A stretch of DNA of 64,000 nucleotides. It comes from Herbidospora mongoliensis. GTDB lineage: Bacteria > Actinomycetota > Actinomycetes > Streptosporangiales > Streptosporangiaceae. The stretch covers positions 186,001-250,000 of the forward strand of contig NZ_BBXD01000014.1 of assembly GCF_001570545.1 (NCBI RefSeq), written 5' to 3'. Shown piece after piece: positions 28,237-42,341 of the stretch. Position 1 is the stretch's first letter. Each line of letters starts with the position of its first letter. The notes under the pieces are model-generated. The model saw only the letters and a program-made list of their open reading frames with translations. It was not told the DNA's origin and searched no databases. A program made the translations under genes and the position numbers.

Positions 28237-29081
28237 TCATCGACGCCCACCACCATCTCTGGGACCTGAGCGCCCGTCCGCAGGACTGGCTGGAGACCCC
28301 GCACCTGCGGCCCATCTTCCGGGACTTCTCACCTTCCGACTACGCCGCGACCTCGGCGGAGGCGGGGATCGACCGGTCGGTCCTGGTGCAGGTCCTGGCC
28401 GACGCCCAGGAGACGCGTGAGTTCCTGGCGCTGGCCGCCCGGTCGGACACCATCGGGGCCGTCGTGGGATGGGCCGACCTGACCCGGCCCGATCTCCCCG
28501 GGGAACTCGACGCGCTCAGGGCGTCGCCGGGCGGTGAGTTCCTGCGGAGCATCCGTCACCTGGTGCAGGCCGAACCCGACCCGGACTGGCTCCGCAGGAA
28601 GGACGTGCGCCGCGGCCTGCGCCACGTGGGGGCGGCCGGACTCACCTACGACCTGCTCGTGGCACCCCATCAGCTCTCCGCCGCGATCGAGACGGTGCGT
28701 GCCCTGCCCGGGGTGAACTTCGTGCTCGACCACCTGGGCAAACCGCCGATCTCAGCGGGACGGTCGCAACTGTGGGCCGCCCTGCTGACCCGGCTGGCCG
28801 CCGAGCCGAACGTCACCGCCAAGCTTTCCGGCATCATCACCGAAGCCGACTGGAACACCTGGGACGCGGCCGTCCTGGGGCCCTACGTCGACGTCGCGCT
28901 CGAGGCGTTCGGACCTCGGCGGCTGATGTTCGGCTCCGACTGGCCCGTCTGTCTCCTGGCCGGCACGCTGCCCGTGTGGACGGAGACGGTGAAGACGCTG
29001 CTCAAGGGAGCCGGGCTGCCGGCGGCGGAACAGGCGGAGATCTTCTCGGGTACGGCCACGCGGGTGTATCGGATCACGTGA
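28233..29081 (+). CDS. Amidohydrolase-2 family lactonase (L-fucono/L-rhamnono-lactonase type)
   Basis: A 282-residue TIM-barrel hydrolase of the COG3618 group. IIDAHHHLWDL at residues 2-12 holds the metal-binding His pair, NFVLDHLGKPPI near 166-177 a further His, and LMFGSDWPVCLL near 231-242 the catalytic Asp. Members hydrolyse L-fuconolactone, L-rhamnono-lactone and related sugar lactones, which fits the dehydratase and diketo-acid hydrolase of this operon. GTG 28233 overlaps the larC stop. It is the last gene before the second GntR control region. Confidence 0.87.
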   Translation: MIIDAHHHLWDLSARPQDWLETPHLRPIFRDFSPSDYAATSAEAGIDRSVLVQVLADAQETREFLALAARSDTIGAVVGWADLTRPDLPGELDALRASPGGEFLRSIRHLVQAEPDPDWLRRKDVRRGLRHVGAAGLTYDLLVAPHQLSAAIETVRALPGVNFVLDHLGKPPISAGRSQLWAALLTRLAAEPNVTAKLSGIITEADWNTWDAAVLGPYVDVALEAFGPRRLMFGSDWPVCLLAGTLPVWTETVKTLLKGAGLPAAEQAEIFSGTATRVYRIT

Positions 29082-29086
29082 CTCAT

Positions 29087-29118
29087 ATGACGTCTGATGT
29101 ATGTCGTTCGTTTACACT
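29087..29118 (+). promoter_or_regulatory. Putative GntR site and -10 for the second regulator
   Basis: ATGACGTCTGATGTATG (29087-29103) shares TATGACGTCTGA with the reverse complement of the 16941-16957 palindrome. TACACT (29113-29118) is a plausible -10. The start codon at 29161 then has a short leader with GGAGGGG. The right arm of the palindrome is degenerate. Confidence 0.5.
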
Positions 29119-29160
29119 GGCCGCAGACCCCCGCGCCTGCTGTGGTCATCTGGAGGGGAC

Positions 29161-29931
29161 ATGTCGGCATCTCAAGAGGCGCTTCTGAGCGCCAGTCAGT
29201 CCCCGGCGTGGACGAAACGGCCGGCCAACCTGGCCAGGGCGCTGACGGGCGAACTGGTCGAGCGTATCGTGCGCGGAGTCCACCCGCCCGGCACCCCGCT
29301 GCCCCCGGAACCGGCGCTGTGCGAGACGTTCTCCGTCAGCCGGACCGTGGTCCGCGAAGCGGTGAAGGTCCTGCAGGAGAAGGGTCTGGTGCAGGTCCGC
29401 CAGGGCAGCGGCACGATCGTCACCGCGCCCACCGAATGGAACATGCTCGACGAACTCGTCCTCGGGGCGACGATCGCGCAGGACGACGGCATCGGGGTGC
29501 TCGACGACCTGGTCGTCACCCGGCGGCTGCTGGAGTCCGACATGGCCCACGTGGCGGCCCGGGTCGCCGGCGCCGAGACGATCGACAGGCTCCACGCGCT
29601 GGTCGACCGGATGGACGAACTCGTCGGCGACCCCGTCGCCTACGCCGACTTCGATCGCGCCTTCCACGACACGATCATGCAGTCGTCCGGGAACCGGATC
29701 GCGCGTGCGGTCGTGCGCTCCCTGGAGAGCCAGGTGATCAACACCGCCCGCTACATGGGCCGCACGGAACGAGCGCTGTGCGTGGCGTCCAACCTCGGCC
29801 ACCGCCGCGTCTACGAACGCATCGCCGCCCGCGATCCCCGTGGCGCGTCCGAGGCGATGTTCACCCACATCACCGAGGCGTGGCTCGTCCGCCGCAGCAG
29901 CCCGAGCGAGGCCGCGCGTCTCCAGCGGTGA
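29161..29931 (+). CDS. GntR-family regulator, FadR/FCD subfamily
   Basis: A 256-residue regulator. The winged helix includes TGELVERIVRG, FSVSRTVVREAVKVLQEKG and VQVRQGSGTIV (about 23-86). The FCD domain follows (about 110-245), with LLESDMAHVAARVAG and FDRAFHDTIMQSSGNRI. ATG 29161 has GGAGGGG at the right distance; an upstream in-frame start at 29101 would lie before the likely -10. It may control the 17023-29081 operon through the shared GACGTC palindromes and itself in the same way. It is convergent with the GH27 gene. Confidence 0.9.
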   Translation: MSASQEALLSASQSPAWTKRPANLARALTGELVERIVRGVHPPGTPLPPEPALCETFSVSRTVVREAVKVLQEKGLVQVRQGSGTIVTAPTEWNMLDELVLGATIAQDDGIGVLDDLVVTRRLLESDMAHVAARVAGAETIDRLHALVDRMDELVGDPVAYADFDRAFHDTIMQSSGNRIARAVVRSLESQVINTARYMGRTERALCVASNLGHRRVYERIAARDPRGASEAMFTHITEAWLVRRSSPSEAARLQR

Positions 29932-29972
29932 CACGCGGCCTCGCCTGCCCTCAGCTCAGATCAGGCTCTCGG

Positions 29973-33474
<3,502 letters not shown>

Positions 33475-33490
33475 CGTGATCCTTTCCGCG

Positions 33491-33533
33491 TGACACGGGC
33501 GGGCCCGGTTGTGCACCGAGCCCGCCCGCGTCA
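33491..33533 (-). terminator. Hairpin between GH62 and GH43 genes
   Basis: Arms 33491-33509 and 33515-33533 form a 19-bp stem with two mismatches and a five-base loop, immediately after the GH62 stop at 33539. It probably sets transcript ends or stability within the xylan operon. Confidence 0.65.
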
Positions 33534-33538
33534 TGCCG

Positions 33539-35011
33539 TCATCGCTGGAGCGTCAGCAGACCCGGCCGGTAGGGCAGCAGACCGTAGTCGACGCCGTTGG
33601 AGCTGGGGCTGCGGCCCTGGTAGAGCAGCTGCAGGTTGCAGGGGTCGACCGTCATGGTCTGGTCGGCGTTGGTGCGCAGGAGCTCACCGTGGCTGATGTC
33701 GTTGGTCCACGTCGCGCCGCTGTTGGCCTTGCCGGCGAACGGGTTGGACTCGGTGGTGGCGTTCGGGGTCCACGAGCCGCCCAGGCTGGTGGCGGTGAAG
33801 GAGCGGAAGTAGCGTCCCTGCGAACCGATCGCCTCGACGATCATGAGGTACAGGTTCTGGTTCGCGATCTTGTAGACCTGGACGGCCTCGAACAGGTTGT
33901 TCGTGGTGTCGGTCATGATGGTCTGGTAGCTCGTGCCGAAGCTGCCGGGGAAGTTGCCGATCGGCATGCTCGCCCGGTAGATGCGGCCGTTGTCACCGGC
34001 GAAGAACAGGTACATGTTCTGGCCGTCGCCGATGACCGCCTGGTCGATCGGGCCGGTGCCGGAGTTGGAGATGCTGCCCGAGAACAGCGTCTGCGGCGCC
34101 GACCAGCCGTTGGGGTTGGTCGGGTCGCTGGAGGTCCGGTAGGAGAACGCCGGGCCGCCCCACTGGTAGGCCAGCACCCAGATGCTGCGCGGGGCGAAGT
34201 AGAACAGCGACGGCGCGACGGTGCCCGAGTTCATCGCGTTCTGGCTCGCCGAGCCCATCTGCGAGTAGTTGCCGAACAGGCCGAAGTTCATCGAACCCCA
34301 GCTCGACCCGAAGTCGTGGGTGGTGGCGTAGACGAGCTGCTGCCCGTTGTAGGGGGCGACGGTGAAGTCCTTCAGCGAGACCCAGCCCGATCGGGGCTGC
34401 GCGAGCGCGCCCGACGACGTCCAGCGGTAGGTCGAGGGCAGGTTGCAGGAACCGGTCGGGGTCGGCGTCGGGGTGGGCGTCGGGGTCGGGTTGCCGCCGC
34501 CCACCTGCACGAACTGCCACTGCTGGTTGTTGCCGCCCCAGTCGTCGTACTGGACGATGTTGGCGCCGTCGGCCGTGGACGCGCCCTGCACCTCCAGCGC
34601 CTTGTTGCTCTGACGCCCGATCAACCTGACGTAGCCGCCCGAGGAGTCGGCCAGCCGCCACTGCTGGTTGGTGCCGTTGAGGTCGGTCCACTGCACGATC
34701 GCACCGCCGTTGGCGGTGGAGTAGCCGGAGACGTCCAGGACCTTGCCGGAGAGGCGGGACTTGACGCGGTAGTAGCCGCCGCCGGAGTCGACGAACTGCC
34801 ACTGCTGCTGGTTGCCGTTGTTGCGGGTCCACTGGGTGATGCGGGCGCCGTCGTTGGTCGCCAGGTTGTAGACGTCCAGGGCCTTACCACTGCCGCGGTT
34901 GACCAGGACGTACCAGGCGTTGGTGTCGACGGTCGCCGCGTTGGCCGAGGGTAAGGCCACGAACAGGGCCGCCACCAAGCTCGCGATGACGGCGATGGGT
35001 TTGAATCTCAC
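33539..35011 (-). CDS. Secreted GH62 alpha-L-arabinofuranosidase with N-terminal RICIN module
   Basis: A 490-residue secreted protein with a signal peptide to about residue 26 (ANAATV). An N-terminal RICIN trefoil (about 28-168) has three QQW motifs. [12 protein letters not shown] linker follows, then GH62 (about 180-490). GH62 landmarks include [31 protein letters not shown] with the catalytic Asp region, [17 protein letters not shown] with the Glu, and [22 protein letters not shown]62 enzymes are specific for arabinose on arabinoxylan. It lies 12 bases after the GH10 gene, in the same transcript. Its trefoil is nearly identical to that of the GH10 and GH43 neighbours. Confidence 0.92.
   Translation of the reverse strand: MRFKPIAVIASLVAALFVALPSANAATVDTNAWYVLVNRGSGKALDVYNLATNDGARITQWTRNNGNQQQWQFVDSGGGYYRVKSRLSGKVLDVSGYSTANGGAIVQWTDLNGTNQQWRLADSSGGYVRLIGRQSNKALEVQGASTADGANIVQYDDWGGNNQQWQFVQVGGGNPTPTPTPTPTPTGSCNLPSTYRWTSSGALAQPRSGWVSLKDFTVAPYNGQQLVYATTHDFGSSWGSMNFGLFGNYSQMGSASQNAMNSGTVAPSLFYFAPRSIWVLAYQWGGPAFSYRTSSDPTNPNGWSAPQTLFSGSISNSGTGPIDQAVIGDGQNMYLFFAGDNGRIYRASMPIGNFPGSFGTSYQTIMTDTTNNLFEAVQVYKIANQNLYLMIVEAIGSQGRYFRSFTATSLGGSWTPNATTESNPFAGKANSGATWTNDISHGELLRTNADQTMTVDPCNLQLLYQGRSPSSNGVDYGLLPYRPGLLTLQR
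34500..34950. repeat. RICIN module DNA repeat, copy in GH62 (N-terminal)
   Basis: Near-identical trefoil-coding DNA is found here, at 35030-35450 (GH10, C-terminal) and 38105-38565 (GH43, N-terminal). Stretches such as the codons for [17 protein letters not shown] are shared by all three. Confidence 0.8.
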
Positions 35012-35023
35012 GTGTGCTCCGAT

Positions 35024-38628
<3,605 letters not shown>

Positions 38629-38695
38629 ACGAACCTCCGGGGGGTGAGGACTCCGTGACGGTGACAGGCAGTGGCACGGCCGGTCCCGCTTGAAC

Positions 38696-38709
38696 TGTTA
38701 TCGCTAACA
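38696..38709. promoter_or_regulatory. LacI-type operator TGTTATCGCTAACA of the xylan operon
   Basis: Identical to the site at 4882-4895. It falls about 6-19 bases downstream of the predicted start of the minus-strand transcript (promoter 38722-38751), a classic repressing position. The LacI gene is next door. Confidence 0.82.
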
Positions 38710-38721
38710 TCCGTGGCGCGG

Positions 38722-38751
38722 AGTACATCCGACGGTCCGATCCGACGTCAA
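38722..38751 (-). promoter_or_regulatory. Promoter of the xylan operon
   Basis: On the minus strand, TTGACG (38751-38746), an 18-base spacer, then TGTACT (38727-38722). The predicted start near 38715 places the operator at the very beginning of the transcript. Confidence 0.55.
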
Positions 38752-38845
38752 CGAGCCACCATTTCGCCGACCTGGGCGTTACCGCCGACACGCTCCTCTG
38801 CCTGGACATTCGTCATCGCGGAGATCGAGCCTCCGTGCCGCAGTC

Positions 38846-38858
38846 ATGAAAATTTCAT
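38846..38858. promoter_or_regulatory. Palindrome ATGAAAATTTCAT (GAAANTTTC box)
   Basis: A perfect 13-base odd palindrome upstream of both divergent transcripts. It shares its core with boxes at 4930, 11206 and 38957. Confidence 0.5.
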
Positions 38859-38950
38859 AGATGTTACCGGGTGGTGACCAAAGATTTCGGTCCGAATCCA
38901 CGTAACTTCCGACCGGTTCTGACCTCGGCAGGCGAAGTGGGGTCCCAGGT

Positions 38951-38979
38951 CTGACAGAAAATTTCAGACATACTACGAT
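38951..38979 (+). promoter_or_regulatory. LacI-gene promoter with a GAAANTTTC box in its spacer
   Basis: CTGACA (38951-38956), a 17-base spacer, TACGAT (38974-38979). The spacer begins with GAAAATTTC (38957-38965), so a protein bound there would cover the promoter. This suggests control of the regulator gene by whatever reads the GAAANTTTC boxes. Confidence 0.6.
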
Positions 38980-39051
38980 AGTTTTCGGGCCGCACATGTG
39001 TCGGCTGTCCGACGGACTGGTCGTTCAGCAGGGGGAGCAGCGGAAACGGAG

Positions 39052-40131
39052 ATGTCCAATAGCCGAAAGCCCTTGGATAGACTCCCCGGCATGACCTCGA
39101 TCGAGGATGCCCCCTATGCCGATCAGGCTGCCACCGAAGCGCTGACGCTCTCTCAACTGGCCGAGCTGGCGGGGGTCTCCGTGGCCACCGTCTCCAAGGT
39201 CGTCAACGGCCGCTCGGAAGTCGGCTCCGAGACGCGGGCACTGGTCGAGAGCCTCATCCAAGAACACGGATTCCGGCGGCAACGCCGCCGGATCAGACCC
39301 GCTGGACTCATCGAGGTCGTCTTCCACGAACTCGCCGGCGACTATCCGATCGAGATCGTCAAGGGCGTCCAGTCGGTGGCCCGGGGACACCGGCTGAGTG
39401 TGGTGGTCTCCGAACTGGGCGGACGCCACATCCCCGGGCACCGATGGATCGAAGACGTGCTCAGCCGCCGTCCCGCCGGTGTCATCACGGTGTTCTCCGG
39501 CCCCACGGAGGAACAGCGCGCCCAGCTGGCCGCCCGCGAGGTTCCGCTGGTCGTGCTCGACCCGGCGGGAGATCCCGGCAGGGGGGTGCCGTCGGTCGGG
39601 GCCACCAACTGGAGTGGGGGCCTGGAGGCGACCCGCCATCTCCTCGAACTCGGCCACCGCCGGATCGCCATGATCGCGGGCCCGGAGTTCGCCCTGTCCA
39701 GCCGGGCTCGCCTGGACGGTTACCGGGCCGCTCTCGACGGCGCCGGGGTGCCGGTCGATCCGGATCTGATCCGCCGGGGCTCATTCCTGATCGACGACGG
39801 TGTCCTCCACACCCGCCGGCTGATGGCACTGCCGCAACCGCCCACCGCGATCTTCGCCGCCAACGACGGGCTGGCCATGGGTGTCTACCACGCGGCCCAC
39901 GAGTTGGGACTGCGCGTCCCCAAGGATCTGAGCGTGGTCGGCTTCGACGACATGCCTCCCTGGCGGTGGGCCATCCCGCCACTCACCACCGTCCGGCAGC
40001 CGCTGATCGAAATGGGCGCGACCGCGGCCGCCACGGTGATCAGCATGGCGGAGGGGGAGCCGTTCCAGCGGCGAGTGGAACTGGGCACCGAACTGGTGGT
40101 CAGGGCAAGCACGGCGGCCGTTCGGGGATGA
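39052..40131 (+). CDS. LacI-family transcriptional repressor of the xylan/arabinan genes
   Basis: About 359 residues. The LacI headpiece LSQLAELAGVSVATVSKVVN has helix-turn-helix and hinge features, followed by a periplasmic-binding-like ligand core with HRWIEDVLSRRPAGVI, GHRRIAMIAG, IFAANDGLAMGVYHA, LSVVGFDDMPPW and PPLTTVRQP. It represses by binding short palindromes and is released by a sugar. TGTTA(T/G)CGCTAACA sites at 38696, 4882 and 10853 are its probable operators. The start is uncertain: ATG 39052 is used here because GGGGGAG lies upstream; ATG 39091 (with TAGACT just upstream, perhaps leaderless) and GTG 38998 are alternatives. Confidence 0.9.
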   Translation: MSNSRKPLDRLPGMTSIEDAPYADQAATEALTLSQLAELAGVSVATVSKVVNGRSEVGSETRALVESLIQEHGFRRQRRRIRPAGLIEVVFHELAGDYPIEIVKGVQSVARGHRLSVVVSELGGRHIPGHRWIEDVLSRRPAGVITVFSGPTEEQRAQLAAREVPLVVLDPAGDPGRGVPSVGATNWSGGLEATRHLLELGHRRIAMIAGPEFALSSRARLDGYRAALDGAGVPVDPDLIRRGSFLIDDGVLHTRRLMALPQPPTAIFAANDGLAMGVYHAAHELGLRVPKDLSVVGFDDMPPWRWAIPPLTTVRQPLIEMGATAAATVISMAEGEPFQRRVELGTELVVRASTAAVRG

Positions 40132-40164
40132 CCGAAAGGCCTGCTGCTCACCGCAACTTTCGGT
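40131..40164 (+). terminator. Weak hairpin after the LacI gene
   Basis: ACCGAAAG (40131-40138) pairs with CTTTCGGT (40157-40164) across an 18-base loop. It overlaps the stop codon. It could end the LacI transcript. Confidence 0.35.
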
Positions 40165-41060
40165 GACGCGCACGATCGACGAGCGTGCTGAGGCCCTTAC
40201 GTTTCCAACGGTGCGCCTTCGGCGTCGGTCGCATGCCCGCGGGTCGGTGGCGTCCGTGCGTGGTGGAGCAGGGCGCCGACCGTAATATCGGCCTCACCGG
40301 CGGGCGGTGAATTGGCGGCAGGGGCGACGCCCGTGTGCCTGCCGCCGCCGGGTGCGGATTCCGCCGAACAGCTACGCGCCGCGAACTCATTTCATGGGGA
40401 GATTCGGCCATCAGCCGGGACGGGTCTCGCCGCGAGGCCGGCCCGCCGTTTTCAGATCGCGGAAATCCTCCGGGCCGCACCCCCTGCGGAATTAGTGACA
40501 GCCTCCGCCATAGTGGGAGAAGACCGAAACAACTGCGTCTATTGACAGTACCAAACTCGGTCAGTCTAATACGAAAGCGGGCAATTCAGCACGAGCCAAA
40601 CATCTGCCCGCAGCAGGGTAGATCGACTCCAGTGACGCAGCATCTACCAGCATGAACGTGGAGAAGGAATCCTCAGCACAGTACGGAAAGCCATCAGCCG
40701 ACTTCGGGGGAACACCTTGCGCACGACACCTGCCGCGGTGTGTCAGCCTTTCGCCACCGGCTTCCCGGATCGCCCTGAACGAGGTCCTTGCTGACGGATC
40801 TTAATTGCACCGAAGAACCTCAGTGCATTCATCTGAGCTTCATATGTTTCATTTTTCAACATGAGCCCGACTCGACCATTGAATGGCTCGATTGGGTCGC
40901 GAAGTGCTGCGCGCACGTCATTCCGTAATTCATCCAACGGCAGTCGGCATGCCCGTGAACACTGCCTTGACAATGACATTTACCGAGAGTGGTGATTGCT
41001 GTGTCCCGTGTGGCCGCGGTGACCGGCAAGCCACCCGAGAAACCGAGGAGTGTGCGTCCT
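40165..41060. other. Upstream region of the carbamoyltransferase cluster, about 900 bp
   Basis: No convincing gene. Base composition drops near 40790-40880 and 40920-40985, where the DNA is markedly richer in A and T than its surroundings, hinting at a cluster boundary or remnant. A 78-codon minus-strand frame (40743-40979) uses AT-rich codons but matches no family I know. The region holds the consensus promoter at 40542-40570 and a TTGACA at 40967-40972 with no clear -10. Confidence 0.6.
40542..40570 (+). promoter_or_regulatory. Consensus sigma-70-type promoter upstream of the cluster
   Basis: TTGACA (40542-40547), exactly 17 bases, then TCTAAT (40565-40570): six of six and five of six consensus matches. 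It points into the cluster. The first gene begins about 480 bases further, so it would give a long leader unless a short unrecognised gene lies between. Confidence 0.72.
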
Positions 41061-42095
41061 GTGAAGCTCCACCGCGAGGGACTGACCCCGCAGATGCGGG
41101 AGTACGACAGGTTCTTCGACCCCGCGGACCTCAACTACCAGCCGTACCTCATGTACTTCCACCACCCGCACTTCACCTCGCAGGCGATCAACACCGACCG
41201 CAGCGGATTCCGTGTGTCCGTCGGCCCGGACGGCGAACAGGCCTCGGCCGGCGGAGCCGTGGGGCCGGGACCGGTCCGGGTGATAACGGGCGGCTCCAGC
41301 GCGCTCGGCATCGGCGCGACCCACGACCGGAACACCCTGGCGTCCCTGCTGTGGAGTCGCTACGCGCCGTCCCGCCCCTGGCTCAACTTCAGCGGCCGCT
41401 GCTACAACTCCACCCAGGAGGTCCTGCTCTTCACGCTCTATCGCCACCTGCTGCCGGAGATCGACGAGGTCGTCCTGTTCACCGGGCTCAACGACCTGAC
41501 GGTCGGCAGGCTGCCCGAGTGGCAGCAGGGCGACCACGGAGCCTTCTTCTTCTGCGGTGAGTACTTCGAGGCCATGGACGACCTGCGGGATCGCAACCGC
41601 AAGCACTCCAAGGTCTTCGGCAGGCGGGCCGAGCGCAACCGGTCGCGCATCGCCACCTTCGACGACGTGCGCCACGACATCGGCCAGGTCATCGACTCGG
41701 CGGCCGAGCTCACCCTGCGCCATCTCGACACGTGGCGCCGCGTGGCCGGGCCCGACACCCGGATCTCCTACGTCCTGCAGCCGATGTTCCTGTGGATGGG
41801 CAAGACGTGGTCGCCGGAGGAGAAGCTCCTGTTCGAGGAGATCGACCGCATCTCCAAGCTCGGCACCTGGCAGGAGCTCTACGGCGACATCTCCACCCCG
41901 GAGGTCGCCAGGGAGTTCGCCGAGGCGATCCGGGTCGGCTGCGAGAAGCGCGGCGTGCGGTTCTACGACCTCAACCCCGTGGTCGCCGACGCCGTGACCG
42001 CCGACGACTGGATCTTCGTCGACCGGGCTCACTACACCGACAAGGGCCACGACGTCGTCGCCGGCCTGCTGGCCGAGACGCTCGGGCTCTCCTGA
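41061..42095 (+). CDS. SGNH/GDSL-hydrolase-like protein of the carbamoyltransferase cluster
   Basis: About 344 residues, no signal peptide, so cytoplasmic. VITGGSSALGIGAT is a block-I-like Ser motif, VLFTGLNDL matches block III, and DRAHYTDKGHDVV near the C-terminus carries the Asp/His pair of block V. The rest is charged and helical. The substrate is unknown; an acyl- or carbamoyl-hydrolase or transferase role in the pathway is possible. The start is unsure: GTG 41061 has GAGGAG ten bases upstream, while GTG 41001 and 40989 are also in frame. From memory, similar SGNH proteins occur next to SxtJ-type carbamoyltransferase loci. It is the first gene of the cluster. Confidence 0.78.
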   Translation: MKLHREGLTPQMREYDRFFDPADLNYQPYLMYFHHPHFTSQAINTDRSGFRVSVGPDGEQASAGGAVGPGPVRVITGGSSALGIGATHDRNTLASLLWSRYAPSRPWLNFSGRCYNSTQEVLLFTLYRHLLPEIDEVVLFTGLNDLTVGRLPEWQQGDHGAFFFCGEYFEAMDDLRDRNRKHSKVFGRRAERNRSRIATFDDVRHDIGQVIDSAAELTLRHLDTWRRVAGPDTRISYVLQPMFLWMGKTWSPEEKLLFEEIDRISKLGTWQELYGDISTPEVAREFAEAIRVGCEKRGVRFYDLNPVVADAVTADDWIFVDRAHYTDKGHDVVAGLLAETLGLS

Positions 42096-42128
42096 CCCGT
42101 CCCCACCCCACTTGAGGAGTACTTCGGC

Positions 42129-42221
42129 ATGTCATTCCTGCGCAAGATCGTCGACAGGGTGTTCCGGCGCAAGAAGCGCGCCAGGAAGAAGAACGACGCG
42201 TCCATCTACCCCATGTTCTGA
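42129..42221 (+). CDS. 30-residue basic peptide ending in IYPMF
   Basis: A small gene with a clear ribosome site (GAGGAG, 42114-42119) 33 bases after the SGNH gene. The product begins MSFLRKIVDRVF, continues with the highly basic RRKKRARKKN and ends DASIYPMF; 11 of 30 residues are Lys or Arg and only two are acidic. The first 12 residues could form an amphipathic helix. Start MSFLR, the following Arg/Lys-rich stretch and C-terminal IYxxF recall DUF5989, a small membrane protein family found beside carbamoyltransferases and SxtJ, but with the membrane helix absent. That comparison is from memory. It may be a precursor peptide, carrier or membrane-docking subunit. Confidence 0.72.
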   Translation: MSFLRKIVDRVFRRKKRARKKNDASIYPMF

Positions 42222-42239
42222 GACCGGAAGGAGTTCCCC

Positions 42240-42341
42240 ATGCGATCCGCCAGACGATCCAGGTCCGGTCCGGGAGGTGAGGGTGACGATGGAGACGAAC
42301 GTGGCGACCCGCCGGCTGTACGCCCGCGCCGCCGACCCTGA
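42240..42341 (+). CDS. Possible 33-codon Arg-rich ORF overlapping the di-iron gene start
   Basis: ATG 42240 is preceded by an excellent ribosome site (GGAAGGAG, 42226-42233, six-base spacing). The frame encodes MRSARRSRSGPGGEG, an acidic middle and an Arg/Pro tail, ending at 42341. It overlaps the start of the next gene by 53 bases in another frame. It could be a translated leader peptide that couples expression, or a relic of an older start region. No family is recognised. Confidence 0.3.
   Translation: MRSARRSRSGPGGEGDDGDERGDPPAVRPRRRP

Noticed and set aside
29101..29160. Upstream in-frame start for the second GntR gene
   Set aside because: The likely -10 TACACT lies within it and the ribosome site GGAGGGG fits ATG 29161.
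40652..40810. Short plus-strand frame of about 50 codons downstream of the 40542 promoter
   Set aside because: No ribosome site before ATG 40652 and composition without actinomycete codon bias.
40743..40979. 78-codon minus-strand frame in an AT-rich patch
   Set aside because: No clear ribosome site and no recognisable family. The composition is odd enough to mention as a possible remnant, but not to call a gene.
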